This document shows, in pieces, positions 54,621-63,540 of a stretch of DNA of 64,000 nt. Under the pieces are notes generated by a model. The model did no database searches, was not told where the DNA came from, and was given only the letters and a program-made list of their open reading frames with translations. A program made the translations under genes and the position numbers. The DNA is from a virus. The stretch spans positions 40,028 through 104,027 of the IMG/VR virus record IMGVR_UViG_3300042731_009849; one strand, written 5' to 3'. Positions within the stretch are counted from its first letter, which is position 1. Every line of letters starts with the position of its first letter.

Positions 54621-55247
54621 ATGCTGTGTCGTCTTCAGGGAGATGGTAATGAAATTTATGCGTGGAAGGGCTCAGACAACTCCCTGTCCTTTTATGCGTA
54701 TACAGAAGATGAGATTAAATTGACATCACGTATGAGAAATAAACAAGCTAGAATGAAGCCTATTGAGCGTATGGTATGCTGGTGGGTTGACAAGGATGTT
54801 AAAATTGCTTGTGAAGTGGCTTATACTCACTCGGAAAAAATGGCAGGTCTTCAGAATACGCCGGAGCTTCCTGCAAACAGAGGGATGTATTTTCCGTATG
54901 CCCCCAGCGCTGATGTAACATTTCATCAAGGAAGCGTTTCTTATCCGCTTGACATTCTATTCATCAGGAATGATGAGGTTGTTAAGATTCAGGCGGATAC
55001 GAAGCCGGGCAGTTCTGATAAATGGTCCTGTTCATCCTGTGATGCAGTGGTGGAGGTTCAGGGAGGTTTTTGTCAGGTCAATGATGTACAGGTAGGAGAT
55101 ACAATTGCTTTTATTGGATTGACTGCCAAGGATATTGCAGATTTTGCAAAACAGAAACCAGTAGAGGAAGAAGAGTACTTCCAAACTGCCGCAGGCAAGG
55201 GCTACTGTCCTTCCATTACTTCAGAAGTGGATTATGAGCTGCTATGA
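54621..55247 (+). CDS. DUF192-domain protein
   Basis: 208 residues, start directly after the upstream stop. Residues about 55-165 match DUF192: CEVAYTHSEKMAGLQNTPEL, then GMYFPYAP and YPLDILFIRNDEVVKI, then CSSCDAVVEVQGGF. Family proteins are usually small exported bacterial or archaeal proteins of unknown function; here there is no signal peptide and a C-x2-C replaces part of the usual loop. Rare in phages as far as I know. Confidence 0.6.
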   Translation: MLCRLQGDGNEIYAWKGSDNSLSFYAYTEDEIKLTSRMRNKQARMKPIERMVCWWVDKDVKIACEVAYTHSEKMAGLQNTPELPANRGMYFPYAPSADVTFHQGSVSYPLDILFIRNDEVVKIQADTKPGSSDKWSCSSCDAVVEVQGGFCQVNDVQVGDTIAFIGLTAKDIADFAKQKPVEEEEYFQTAAGKGYCPSITSEVDYELL

Positions 55248-55591
55248 GTACTGTTAAACAGTTCATCAATGTTCCTCTGTACACATATCGAGTTTTCTGT
55301 GAAGGTGGTCATGTCTTTAAAGCTTTACTTCCTGAGAAGGATGATGTGGCAGCTTTTGATTTCGTAAAAACAGGGTTTCCTTCTTTCTGGTTGTTTACCG
55401 ATCATCAGAACAAAGTAAAATCTGCTGTAGTGGACTCCAGCAAAATTGTAGCGATTGATGCTCTATCCAAAGATCCGTTATTGATTGAAGATCGTAAGGG
55501 AGTACTGGTAGCATCCGTATTTAACGGCAACACTAAACCTGCTCAAGCTCCTCCTAAGAGTGTTGGGCGGTCTATTCGACGGGATAGGTAA
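55244..55591 (+). CDS. Hypothetical protein
   Basis: 115 residues, ATGA-coupled to the DUF192 gene. Beta-rich with a basic Arg-ended tail (SVGRSIRRDR). Not recognised. Confidence 0.5.
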   Translation: MSTVKQFINVPLYTYRVFCEGGHVFKALLPEKDDVAAFDFVKTGFPSFWLFTDHQNKVKSAVVDSSKIVAIDALSKDPLLIEDRKGVLVASVFNGNTKPAQAPPKSVGRSIRRDR

Positions 55592-55596
55592 ATATT

Positions 55597-57093
55597 ATGA
55601 AATTTGATAAACTAATTAAAGATAAGCGAGTAGCTTCTCATCCTCTTCTGGCAGGGTATTCCTCCTGGGAAGAGGAAAACTGGGAAGAAGCCGATGAGCT
55701 GACTGATATCTTTTCAGAGATGGGTAAGTCCTACGGTAAAAAGAAATCCAGAGATCTTCGCAGTGTTGTGGCAGATGCCACTTATGCAGTGCAGGATGCT
55801 TTTGCAGCCTTTGATCTGCCTACAATGCCTGAAGTACGATTCCTGAACAACAGAGACACCAGGTATGCTTCTCAGGGACAGATTGATTCAAGCACTCTGG
55901 ACTTTTCAGTAACCTTCCGCACTGCTACAAACGTTAAAAGGGTTGCTACAGTTCCTGTTACAGTTATTGATGGGGAAGTGACACCTCCTTCCGTTATGGA
56001 AGTGGATAACACAGTTTCAGTAATCTCTGCTCATGCCGTGGAAGGTATGCTGGAGAATGCAACATCCTATGTACTTCCTTCTGTACGAGAAGGATATGAG
56101 CTTCCTCTAAGATCTGATGAACGGGCTCTTGCTACTGAAGTGCGCAATGATACAGGCTGGAGACCTAACACCAGCAATTTCAAAAATTACATGAGCCGTA
56201 AGAATCAAAGCAAGGATCCTGAAAATGTCAAGCTTGCAGAGTTTTGGAGTGCTGATGATGAGAATCCCATTAACATTCCTGAGAACATTGATGCAATCAA
56301 GGAAAATCTCCAGGACTTTGCTCAGGGCTATGGCTTTACTCTAGGTGATGTTGATGTTCTCGATACGGATGAAGTAATCGTAACCACATCGGATGAATCC
56401 ACTGAGATAAAGCTGACTTCCACTCCTTCAGAGGTTGTTGCAGAACTGATGGATGTTGAAATGGGTCAGGAGCCTCTTGTAATGGAGACTCAGGTGGTTC
56501 TTACCAAGGATCAGCTGGATACCACTGATTACGAAGATTTGTATGAGCGTCAGTATCCTGTAAGAGGTAAGCGAGCAGCCAGAACTGCTCCTTCTGCTTA
56601 TGCAGCTGTAAAAGAGCTGCTTGAGAAGGCTGAAAAGGATGGTACAGATACTTTCCCTCGTCCCTGGATCCATATCCTGAGAAATTACGTCCTGAATGTT
56701 GTTAATACGGCTTCTCAGGATGCCTGGATGCCTCACTTGATTAATGAAGGTTTCTGCCTGAATCCCTATGGACAGAACCTGAGAACACGTAAGGCATCTT
56801 CTCTTCAGGAGCTGGACAGGTTTAAAAGAGCTCAGCAGATGGAGAAGGAAATTGAAATGGAGGTTTCTGAAGAACCTGTCAAACCTTCCCGTTTCTACCG
56901 AGATACAAAGACTCCTATAGAGCTTGAGGATGGTGTTCGTTTTGGTGAGCCTAAAAACCGGACTCGTGGAGTAATTGTGGAGATTGATGATGCCAATGAT
57001 TATCTCATCGTCAAATCAAAAGGGATGGAATATCGTGTTGAAGTTGATGCGGTAGACCCTCTCCCCAGCACGTTCAAGAAAATGTACAAGTAA
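55597..57093 (+). CDS. Hypothetical multi-domain protein
   Basis: 498 residues, GGTAAATATT before ATG. N-terminal acidic helices, a beta domain (LDFSVTFRTATNVKRVA), a helical stretch, and a C-terminal SH3/KOW-like strand set (GVIVEIDDANDYLIVKSKGM). No named family. Overlaps the next gene (TAATG); with it and the preceding genes forms a tight unit of likely virion proteins. Confidence 0.5.
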   Translation: MKFDKLIKDKRVASHPLLAGYSSWEEENWEEADELTDIFSEMGKSYGKKKSRDLRSVVADATYAVQDAFAAFDLPTMPEVRFLNNRDTRYASQGQIDSSTLDFSVTFRTATNVKRVATVPVTVIDGEVTPPSVMEVDNTVSVISAHAVEGMLENATSYVLPSVREGYELPLRSDERALATEVRNDTGWRPNTSNFKNYMSRKNQSKDPENVKLAEFWSADDENPINIPENIDAIKENLQDFAQGYGFTLGDVDVLDTDEVIVTTSDESTEIKLTSTPSEVVAELMDVEMGQEPLVMETQVVLTKDQLDTTDYEDLYERQYPVRGKRAARTAPSAYAAVKELLEKAEKDGTDTFPRPWIHILRNYVLNVVNTASQDAWMPHLINEGFCLNPYGQNLRTRKASSLQELDRFKRAQQMEKEIEMEVSEEPVKPSRFYRDTKTPIELEDGVRFGEPKNRTRGVIVEIDDANDYLIVKSKGMEYRVEVDAVDPLPSTFKKMYK

Positions 57094-58295
57094 TGGCAGG
57101 CTCATACACATACGATACAGACTACCAACTGCTTCTGAAAGGGTACAACGTAACCGTTAAACCTTCGGAAGAGAACCCTGAGTACTATTCAGTTATTCTG
57201 GAGGAAGGTGGGGCTCCTGTATTTAAAAGAGAAATTCCAAACTCGTCTGCAGATCCTGACGAAACAGAAGAGCAGATACTTGAAGATGTGGCACAGGCTG
57301 CCATAGACCTGTACGAAGCTGAGCGGGGTACTCTTGGAATGGGTGCTCAGGCTAAAAGGAAAAAGATGAAAAAGAAATCATATTTGGATTGTTTCGGAGA
57401 GGAGTGGTTCCTGAGTCTTAAAGGTACCCCTTACGAAGAACAGGCATACAACCTTCTAAACAGCTATCTTGATACAGAATATGAAGGTTTTTCAGGATCT
57501 GAGCTGAAGGATCTGTATAAGCAGAAGGATGAGATGGAGTACAAGCTGAAAAAACTCAATCTCGAAAGAATGAAAAACTCTCCGGTAGCTCCTCAGATAA
57601 TTGTTATCCAGGCTTTCAGCAAGTCTTCCAATATTTATGAAGCTGAAGACATTGCAGCATATTTGGACAAGTTTGAAGGATCTGCCCAGGAACCTGAAGC
57701 GGTTCGTCTCATTTCTGAGTATCTTGACATCTGTGAAGCTATCAATGTTCATGAAGAGTCTGCCGGAGATGTCTGGGACTCCCTGTCTGAGATTAAAGGA
57801 CAAATGAAAGCACTTTCTCTTGAATCTCTTCAGGCTGTTGTGGATGCCAAAATTCCTACGGAAGGGATGGAAGCGTTTCCTGGAATGGCTGTTGATGTTG
57901 CAGAGATGATGTCAGGCATCAGTTTGGGTTCTGAGCTCGTTCCTATGGCAGACGTACTGACAGCTTCAAAAACTACCAAAGAGGATGAGAAGGATGATTA
58001 CGTGCCTGTGGAGGAGCGTGTGGAGGAACTGGGTGAGTATACCGAAGGTCTTGACCCTGCAGAGGTCGAGTATCCTGAAGGAAAGTCCTGGAACAATGGT
58101 GACAAAGTGTCTTTAACCAAGGAAGTTATTGTCAGAGGCTGGGGTACTTCAAAGAAATTCCCTAAGGGTACCAAAGGGGTTGTTGATGATCTGTATGACA
58201 AGGCTAATCTTGTTTATCTTGTGAACCTGAAGGATGATAAAGGGAAGATGACTCTTACCAAGGTTCCTGGGAAGAGCTTGACAAAGTCAAAATAA
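57093..58295 (+). CDS. Hypothetical protein with KOW-like C terminus
   Basis: 400 residues. A Lys-rich patch (GAQAKRKKMKKKSYL, about 85-100) separates an N-terminal beta domain from a helical middle; the end (VSLTKEVIVRGWGTSKKF, GTKGVVDDLYDKANLVYL) resembles a KOW/SH3 barrel. Not recognised. Last gene before a strong hairpin. Confidence 0.5.
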   Translation: MAGSYTYDTDYQLLLKGYNVTVKPSEENPEYYSVILEEGGAPVFKREIPNSSADPDETEEQILEDVAQAAIDLYEAERGTLGMGAQAKRKKMKKKSYLDCFGEEWFLSLKGTPYEEQAYNLLNSYLDTEYEGFSGSELKDLYKQKDEMEYKLKKLNLERMKNSPVAPQIIVIQAFSKSSNIYEAEDIAAYLDKFEGSAQEPEAVRLISEYLDICEAINVHEESAGDVWDSLSEIKGQMKALSLESLQAVVDAKIPTEGMEAFPGMAVDVAEMMSGISLGSELVPMADVLTASKTTKEDEKDDYVPVEERVEELGEYTEGLDPAEVEYPEGKSWNNGDKVSLTKEVIVRGWGTSKKFPKGTKGVVDDLYDKANLVYLVNLKDDKGKMTLTKVPGKSLTKSK

Positions 58296-58321
58296 TATTT
58301 AAATAGATACTGTTAATTTTG

Positions 58322-58360
58322 CTTAAACAGATCTGTCAGTATGCGGCAGGTCTGTTTAAG
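58322..58360 (+). promoter_or_regulatory. Strong 14-bp hairpin upstream of the nrd genes
   Basis: CTTAAACAGATCTG (58322-58335) and CAGGTCTGTTTAAG (58347-58360) pair over 14 bp with one G-U and an 11-base loop. No T-run follows on either strand, so it is not a standard terminator; it may slow or regulate transcription into the glutaredoxin-nrdD-nrdG unit. Confidence 0.5.
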
Positions 58361-58362
58361 TC

Positions 58363-58373
58363 TGTGGTAGCGT
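58363..58373 (+). promoter_or_regulatory. Candidate extended -10 (TGTGGTAGCGT)
   Basis: TGTGGTA followed by GCGT, just after the hairpin. It shares the TGTGGTA core with the promoters at 48.5 and 61.8 kb but lacks the upstream TTTCG, so it is weaker evidence. Confidence 0.3.
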
Positions 58374-58397
58374 TTGCTCAATAGAAAGGTTTTTTTA

Positions 58398-58610
58398 ATG
58401 TCTGAAATAGTGCTGTACCATACAGGATGTCCAAAATGCAAAGTTCTGCAGGAGAAGCTGGATGCTGCTGAAGTGTCCTACACAGAAGTTACCGACAAGG
58501 ATTATTTAATATCGATAGGAGTAAAATCAGTACCGGTGCTGAACGTAAAAGGAGAGAGATTACTATTCAGAGATGCGGTTGCCTGGGTTGCTGCCAACGG
58601 GGGTAAATAA
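58398..58610 (+). CDS. Glutaredoxin-like protein
   Basis: 70 residues from the ATG at 58398 (AAAGG upstream). Active-site-like CPKC (YHTGCPKCKVLQEKLD, about 7-22) and the cis-Pro segment SVPVLNV (about 47-53). Directly upstream of nrdD, with which it overlaps. It would supply electrons or thiols for nucleotide reduction. Confidence 0.75.
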   Translation: MSEIVLYHTGCPKCKVLQEKLDAAEVSYTEVTDKDYLISIGVKSVPVLNVKGERLLFRDAVAWVAANGGK

Positions 58611-60529
58611 TGGACATTAAGTCTTTAAAATTATACAAGCCTTTTGTGACAGCTCTCAACAGAATGAAGGAGAAATACGGGGAAGACTTCGAGAGAATGA
58701 ATGGCTTCCATACAGAGAACTTAAACTTTACAGATTTCATAGATAATTTTATTGATGCTGATACAGTGGCAGACACTACCATTGATGCAAATGCAAACAG
58801 CAGTACGCACGACATTAGAACCCTTCTTTCAGATATGGTGAAGCCTCACACAAAACTGCTTTCTTTCAACAAGATTTTTTACGAAATATCAAAACTTTAC
58901 AGTTTGAAGAAGGCTGAGCAGTGGCTGGAAGAGGAATGGAACGGGTCTTTATATATTCACGATAGCTCAAATTCTTCAATGATTTCATACTGTTACGCGT
59001 ATGATCTTGATCAGGTTGTTGAGAAAGGACTGTTCTTTATGAACAATATGAAGACAGATCCTCCTCAACACCTAACAACTTTCAGCGATCATGTGCTGGA
59101 GTTTGTCAGCTGGACTGCAAACAGAACTGCCGGAGCTGTGGGTCTTCCCAGTTACCTGCTATACTCTTACTATTTCTGGCACAAGGACGTGTCTGAAGGA
59201 TTCTATCTGAAAGATCCTGAATACTATCGCAGACAGTGTTTCCAGAAGACTCTTTACGATCTGAATCAGGAATATTTGAGAGTAACTGAATGCGCCTTTA
59301 CGAATATCACAATTATGGACAGGGAGTATCTGACAGAGCTGTTTGGAGGCAGGAAGTTTCCAAACGGTGAGTACGTAATAGACCACATAGAAGGTATCAT
59401 TGAGCATCAGAAAGCTTTTATGGAGGTTGTTGCAGAAGTCCGCAGAAAACACATGTTTACGTTCCCTGTACTGACTTTTTCATTGCTCTATCAGGATGGT
59501 AAGTTTGTGGATGAAGAGTTTGCGAGATGGTGCAGTGATCACAATACTCTTTGGTACGATTCCAATTTCTATGTAGGAGAATCTGTCACCAGCTTAAGTT
59601 CCTGCTGCAGACTTACTACAGATCTCACGAAACTGGATGCATTCATTAACTCTATCGGCGGTACTTCTCTGTCAATTGGAAGCGTAAAGGTCAATACAAT
59701 CAACCTCAGGAGAATTGCACTGGAATCCAGATCTGAGGAAGCCTTCATCAGTATACTGAAAGATCGTTTGGACATCTGCATTACGGTTTTGGATGTTGTG
59801 CGAAATATCATCAGAAGAAATATTGAAAAGGGTCTTCTTCCAAATTATACTCACGGGTTGATAGAGTTGAGTAAGCAGTACAACACTATCGGTATTACTG
59901 CAATGTTTGAAGCGGTTGATCATTTTGGGTACATTGACACAGATCTGTTTGGCAACAAGTCTTATTCTGAAAAAGGTCTTGAGTTTGCTTCAAGGATTCT
60001 TGACACAATCAACCAGGTAAAGGACTCCTACACTTTTGATTATTCACTGAATGTTGAAGCGGTTCCTGCTGAAAGGGCTAACGTGGTTCTGTGCAGCAAA
60101 GACAACTGGTTATATCCTCAACACAATCAACATTTCATCTATTCAAACCAGTGGATACCTCTGATGGAGAAATGTACAATTGCTGAAAAGATCCGTTTAG
60201 GATCAATTCTTGACAGGAAGTGTGGAGGCGGGCAGATCTCTCACATTAATATTGACGGACCTTTTGCAGATACTGATCAGGCCTGGGAGATGCTCAATCA
60301 TGTTGCTGCTTCAGGTGTTATCTATCATGCATACAATACCAGGATTTCAGTCTGCGAAGCATCTCACGGATTCTTCGGGGAGATCTGTCCGGAATGCGGT
60401 AAGCCAAAGGTAGACACTTACTCACGGGTTGTAGGCTTTCTTGTACCTCAATCATCGTACTCGAAAGAGCGCAAGATTGAATTTGACAAGAGACAGTGGT
60501 ACTCCATAAAAGAGGACTTCTTTAAATGA
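58610..60529 (+). CDS. nrdD: Anaerobic ribonucleoside-triphosphate reductase NrdD
   Basis: 639 residues. Class III reductase: core region (SLYIHDSSNSSMISYCYAYD; NRTAGAVGLPSYLLYSYYF) and the C-terminal glycyl-radical stretch RVVGFLVPQ with Gly about 609. The zinc site before it is C-x3-H ... C-x2-C (VCEASHGFFGEICPECG), a variant with His in place of one Cys. Reduces NTPs without oxygen; needs the activase encoded next. Overlaps nrdG by four bases. Confidence 0.92.
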   Translation: MDIKSLKLYKPFVTALNRMKEKYGEDFERMNGFHTENLNFTDFIDNFIDADTVADTTIDANANSSTHDIRTLLSDMVKPHTKLLSFNKIFYEISKLYSLKKAEQWLEEEWNGSLYIHDSSNSSMISYCYAYDLDQVVEKGLFFMNNMKTDPPQHLTTFSDHVLEFVSWTANRTAGAVGLPSYLLYSYYFWHKDVSEGFYLKDPEYYRRQCFQKTLYDLNQEYLRVTECAFTNITIMDREYLTELFGGRKFPNGEYVIDHIEGIIEHQKAFMEVVAEVRRKHMFTFPVLTFSLLYQDGKFVDEEFARWCSDHNTLWYDSNFYVGESVTSLSSCCRLTTDLTKLDAFINSIGGTSLSIGSVKVNTINLRRIALESRSEEAFISILKDRLDICITVLDVVRNIIRRNIEKGLLPNYTHGLIELSKQYNTIGITAMFEAVDHFGYIDTDLFGNKSYSEKGLEFASRILDTINQVKDSYTFDYSLNVEAVPAERANVVLCSKDNWLYPQHNQHFIYSNQWIPLMEKCTIAEKIRLGSILDRKCGGGQISHINIDGPFADTDQAWEMLNHVAASGVIYHAYNTRISVCEASHGFFGEICPECGKPKVDTYSRVVGFLVPQSSYSKERKIEFDKRQWYSIKEDFFK

Positions 60530-61008
60530 GAGTTAAGCAGATAGTTGATGAAGTCTTCCAGGATTACAAAAAGACATCCATGCTGCTTGTCTCAATTGGT
60601 TGTACCTGGAAGTGCTGCAAAGAAGGAGGATTCCCTGTCGAGATCTGTCAGAACTCTCTTCAGGCACGTTTGAAGACTGTAAAGATCCCAAAGGAAGAGG
60701 TTCTGGAGAGGTACCTGTCCAACCCGTTGACACAGGCTGTTGTAGTTGGTGGGCTGGAGCCGTTTGATCAGTTCTGGGAAGTTCTGGATCTGTTGAGTTA
60801 CTTCAGATCTCAGGGAGTTTCTGATGATTTTGTAATTTATACAGGGTATACAGAATCTGAGGTAGATGCGATGCTAAAGCTCTTGACAGATTTTCCAAAC
60901 GTGGTTATTAAATTCGGGAGATATATTCCAGATACTGAATCAGTGTTTGATGAGGTTCTGGGTGTGCGTCTTGCATCAAAAAATCAGTATGCTGTAAAAG
61001 TTTCATAG
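60526..61008 (+). CDS. nrdG: NrdG-like radical SAM activating enzyme
   Basis: 160 residues, ATGA-coupled to nrdD. Cys near residue 26 are arranged as C-x3-C-C-x9-C (GCTWKCCKEGGFPVEICQN) instead of the usual C-x3-C-x2-C. The SAM-binding GGEP is VVGGLEPFDQ. It makes the glycyl radical on NrdD from SAM and a 4Fe-4S cluster. Similar Cys spacing exists in a subgroup of reductase activases, as far as I recall. Confidence 0.75.
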   Translation: MRVKQIVDEVFQDYKKTSMLLVSIGCTWKCCKEGGFPVEICQNSLQARLKTVKIPKEEVLERYLSNPLTQAVVVGGLEPFDQFWEVLDLLSYFRSQGVSDDFVIYTGYTESEVDAMLKLLTDFPNVVIKFGRYIPDTESVFDEVLGVRLASKNQYAVKVS

Positions 61009-61019
61009 AAAGGTTAAAA

Positions 61020-61520
61020 ATGTTAAAGTTTCATAAGGTTAGTGAAGAGCGGTGGTTGGAGGATTTAGAAAAGTTCCATGGATCGTACAGAGACCTCAAA
61101 CTGCCAAAAAGAGCTACTGCCGGAAGTGCTGGTTATGACTTCTTCATGCCCTATTCCATCTCTGTAGGGCCTAATCAGTCTGTAAAGATTCCTACAGGTA
61201 TACGGGTTGAGATGGATCCGGGATGGGTATTGCTGCTTTTTCCTCGTTCAAGTCTTGGCTTTAAGTACCGTATTCAACTTGATAACACAGTTGGTGTTAT
61301 AGATTCTGATTATTTCTACGCAGACAATGAGGGGCATATCTGGGCAAAGGTTACCAACGATACGAATGAAAGCAAGTTCCTGGAGTTGGAATGCGGTAAA
61401 GCATTTATGCAGGGAATCTTTCTTCAGTATGGTTTGGTGGAGGATGATGAAGTCTCGGAAGTACGTACTGGAGGTTTTGGCAGCACTGATGCAGAAACTG
61501 AAGAAGTCTCTGAAGAGTAA
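61020..61520 (+). CDS. dut: dUTPase
   Basis: 166 residues, AAAGG site. Trimeric dUTPase motifs: GSAGYDF (I), PRSSLGF (II), NTVGVIDSDYF (III), GKAFMQGIFLQ (IV), RTGGFGST (V). Hydrolyses dUTP to dUMP, feeding ThyX and keeping uracil out of DNA. Acidic C-terminal tail of about 12 residues. Confidence 0.92.
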   Translation: MLKFHKVSEERWLEDLEKFHGSYRDLKLPKRATAGSAGYDFFMPYSISVGPNQSVKIPTGIRVEMDPGWVLLLFPRSSLGFKYRIQLDNTVGVIDSDYFYADNEGHIWAKVTNDTNESKFLELECGKAFMQGIFLQYGLVEDDEVSEVRTGGFGSTDAETEEVSEE

Positions 61521-61571
61521 TCCTGTTTCAGGAAGGGTTTTTAACTGTCTCATGAGGGGATCCGAAAGGTT

Positions 61572-61811
61572 TTGCGTAAGAAATTTGAGATAGATCAGGC
61601 ACGGCGTGATCTTATCCACAAGGCTACCGCAGACTTTAACAAGATCTCCTGGAGAGAGCTGCAGGAGTACTGTATCAGCGTTGGCGGACACTTCTGGGCA
61701 GAGGCTACCTGGAAATGTATAGCCTTTGGAGTGGAGCTGTCAAAGATCTGTCAAGGCTGCGGGAAGACTGAGCAGCTGGATTTCGAGTCATATTTCAGAG
61801 AAAATGACTAA
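61572..61811 (+). CDS. Small hypothetical protein with C-x2-C
   Basis: 79 residues from a TTG at 61572 with GAGGGG further upstream; initiation signal is not ideal. Helical with ICQGCGKTEQ near the end. Unknown. Last gene before an intergenic promoter. Confidence 0.5.
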   Translation: MRKKFEIDQARRDLIHKATADFNKISWRELQEYCISVGGHFWAEATWKCIAFGVELSKICQGCGKTEQLDFESYFREND

Positions 61812-61830
61812 ACAGCTTATTTATTAAGTG

Positions 61831-61854
61831 TTTCGCATTGATTTGTGGTAGTAT
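61831..61854 (+). promoter_or_regulatory. Candidate promoter, TTTCG + extended -10
   Basis: TTTCG (61831-61835), 13 bases, then TAGTAT (61849-61854) with TGG in front (TGTGGTAGTAT). Matches the motif at 48.5 and 50.2 kb. The next gene starts at 61883 after AGGAGATAAA. Confidence 0.55.
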
Positions 61855-61882
61855 AAAAACATTGTCTTTTTTAGGAGATAAA

Positions 61883-62182
61883 ATGCAATTAACGGCGTCA
61901 AAAAACAAAAAATACACCTATAAAAGAACTGTTGCAGATGATGTATGCAGGACCTTTTTAGCCCAGCAGCAGACTGTAACAGATCCAAACATGGTGCAGC
62001 CTGGGCAGATTGTCACAGATCAGATGGGAAATCAGATGCAGGTTGTTGAAAATGAACCTACTGATCCCAACGTAGTCCTTGCTCCAGCCGGAGAAGAGGT
62101 TCCTGAGGGTACTACAGCAGTACCCAACCAGGAACTCAATCAGTACACTATAGATACACAGACACAGGAGGAAGTGCAGTAA
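61883..62182 (+). CDS. Gln/Pro-rich small protein
   Basis: 99 residues from the ATG at 61883, preceded by AGGAGATAAA. Basic N terminus (KNKKYTYKRT), then a low-complexity Gln/Val/Pro region (VQPGQIVTDQMGNQMQVV) and an acidic Gln-rich end. Not recognised; coupled to the next gene by TAATG. Confidence 0.5.
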   Translation: MQLTASKNKKYTYKRTVADDVCRTFLAQQQTVTDPNMVQPGQIVTDQMGNQMQVVENEPTDPNVVLAPAGEEVPEGTTAVPNQELNQYTIDTQTQEEVQ

Positions 62183-62625
62183 TGCCTGTCTTGACGGATA
62201 AAATACCAGGCGGCAAGGCGGATGGTAAGGATCTGTCAAAGTATGATCAGAAGCAGCTGTTGAAGGGTATTCTGGTGGAGTTTGAGCATACTGATGATGT
62301 TGAGACTGCTTTGGAGATTGCAACAGATCATCTGGAGGAGTTCTCAGATTACTATGACGGGTTGGAGCAGATGGAGGAGAAGTTGAAAATATCTGCTGAA
62401 ATCAATCTGGAGACCGGTGAAGGACTGGTGGATGTCCTGGAGAGTGAGATTCTTCAGTATGCACCTCCGGAGCTTGTACAGCAGCTGAGAGAGGAATACG
62501 GAGATCTGAATAAACTTTCTCAGGAAGAAATTATCGATTTGCTGGATGGTTTGCTTGACAGATCACTGCAGAGTAGTGTAAATGTGTTTAACAGGGTATA
62601 CAACAAGCCCTCAACAAAATTTTAA
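62182..62625 (+). CDS. DUF5661-like protein
   Basis: 147 residues. The N-terminal 65 residues follow a pattern seen in many phage genomes: GGKADGKDLSKYD, LLKGILVEFEHTDDVETALE, IATDHLEEFSDYY, which I associate with DUF5661. The rest is helical. Function unknown; may be structural. Confidence 0.55.
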   Translation: MPVLTDKIPGGKADGKDLSKYDQKQLLKGILVEFEHTDDVETALEIATDHLEEFSDYYDGLEQMEEKLKISAEINLETGEGLVDVLESEILQYAPPELVQQLREEYGDLNKLSQEEIIDLLDGLLDRSLQSSVNVFNRVYNKPSTKF

Positions 62626-62637
62626 GAGGTTTTAAAA

Positions 62638-63540
62638 ATGGATTACAGACAATTGAACAAACGTAAACCGCTGGGAGCTGATGCTATTCAGCGCATTGCA
62701 ACAGAAGCCGGGGAAGGGTATGCTCAGTATGGGGAAGATTCTCCTTATGCTAAGAAGGCTCAGGAAGAGGGTGGATCTTCTCTGTATCAGGCTTTACAGG
62801 AAGCAGGTATTGAGACAGATAATCATGAGAGTGATTTGTATGTAAAAGACAGTCCTGAAGCACGTGCTATAATTGAAGAGTTTGGGGATAGCTATGAGCC
62901 CTTCAATGCAGATGATGGATCCGGTAGGTGGTTGGATGTTCCTTTTGCGTATGCTCCTTTCTGGGAGAGTAAAGGTATGAGAGCCTCCCGCAGATCTGCA
63001 CAGGGTGCACCTACCAAGCTGGCACAGATGGAAGGTTGGGATCAGGGCAGTTATGATCAGTGGGGTTTGGATGACGAGCTTAAACAGGCTGTAGACTCAG
63101 GAGATGCTGCACAGGTGGCTTCTCTGCTTTCTCAAGGGGCAGATCCTACCGTTGATGACGCGGAGGCAATGCGGTTGGCAATTGATTCAGGTAATCCTGA
63201 AGTACTGTCAGCTCTGGAAGAAGCCGGGTATTCTTCGAGCGATTACGCTCAAGCTTATGGTCTGGTTGCCTCCCGCAGATCTGCTCAAGAGTACCAGGGT
63301 TGGTCGAATTATTCCACATGGGCGGTAGCTTTGTGGATCAGTAATGATCAAGGCTTGTATGATATGGTACAGGAAGCTGCTGCAGAATCAGAAGATGCTT
63401 ATGCTCTGGGACAGTACATTGAGTCTATGTTTGATGAGATGGCTCCTGAACTTGATGGTGTTTATGCAGACCTTATGAGAGGTGCTGTTTCTGAGGTAAA
63501 CTGGCAGGAAGTTGCCCAGGATTTCCTGGAAGCATGGTAA
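62638..63540 (+). CDS. Modular protein: RxAQ motifs, ankyrin-like unit, WNYxTW domain
   Basis: 300 residues. Order: N-terminal domain with AKKAQEE, ASRRSAQGAPTKLAQMEGWD, an ankyrin-like unit (ELKQAVDSGDAAQVASLL, SQGADPTVDDAEAM; about 145-205), ASRRSAQEYQGW and a C-terminal WNYxTW domain (WSNYSTWAVALWISN to VNWQEVAQDF). It is thus a hybrid of the modules seen at 48.9 kb and 50.3 kb, with DNA-level identity at both joints. The two ASRRSAQ motifs are coded by the same 17-base stretch. Confidence 0.65.
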   Translation: MDYRQLNKRKPLGADAIQRIATEAGEGYAQYGEDSPYAKKAQEEGGSSLYQALQEAGIETDNHESDLYVKDSPEARAIIEEFGDSYEPFNADDGSGRWLDVPFAYAPFWESKGMRASRRSAQGAPTKLAQMEGWDQGSYDQWGLDDELKQAVDSGDAAQVASLLSQGADPTVDDAEAMRLAIDSGNPEVLSALEEAGYSSSDYAQAYGLVASRRSAQEYQGWSNYSTWAVALWISNDQGLYDMVQEAAAESEDAYALGQYIESMFDEMAPELDGVYADLMRGAVSEVNWQEVAQDFLEAW

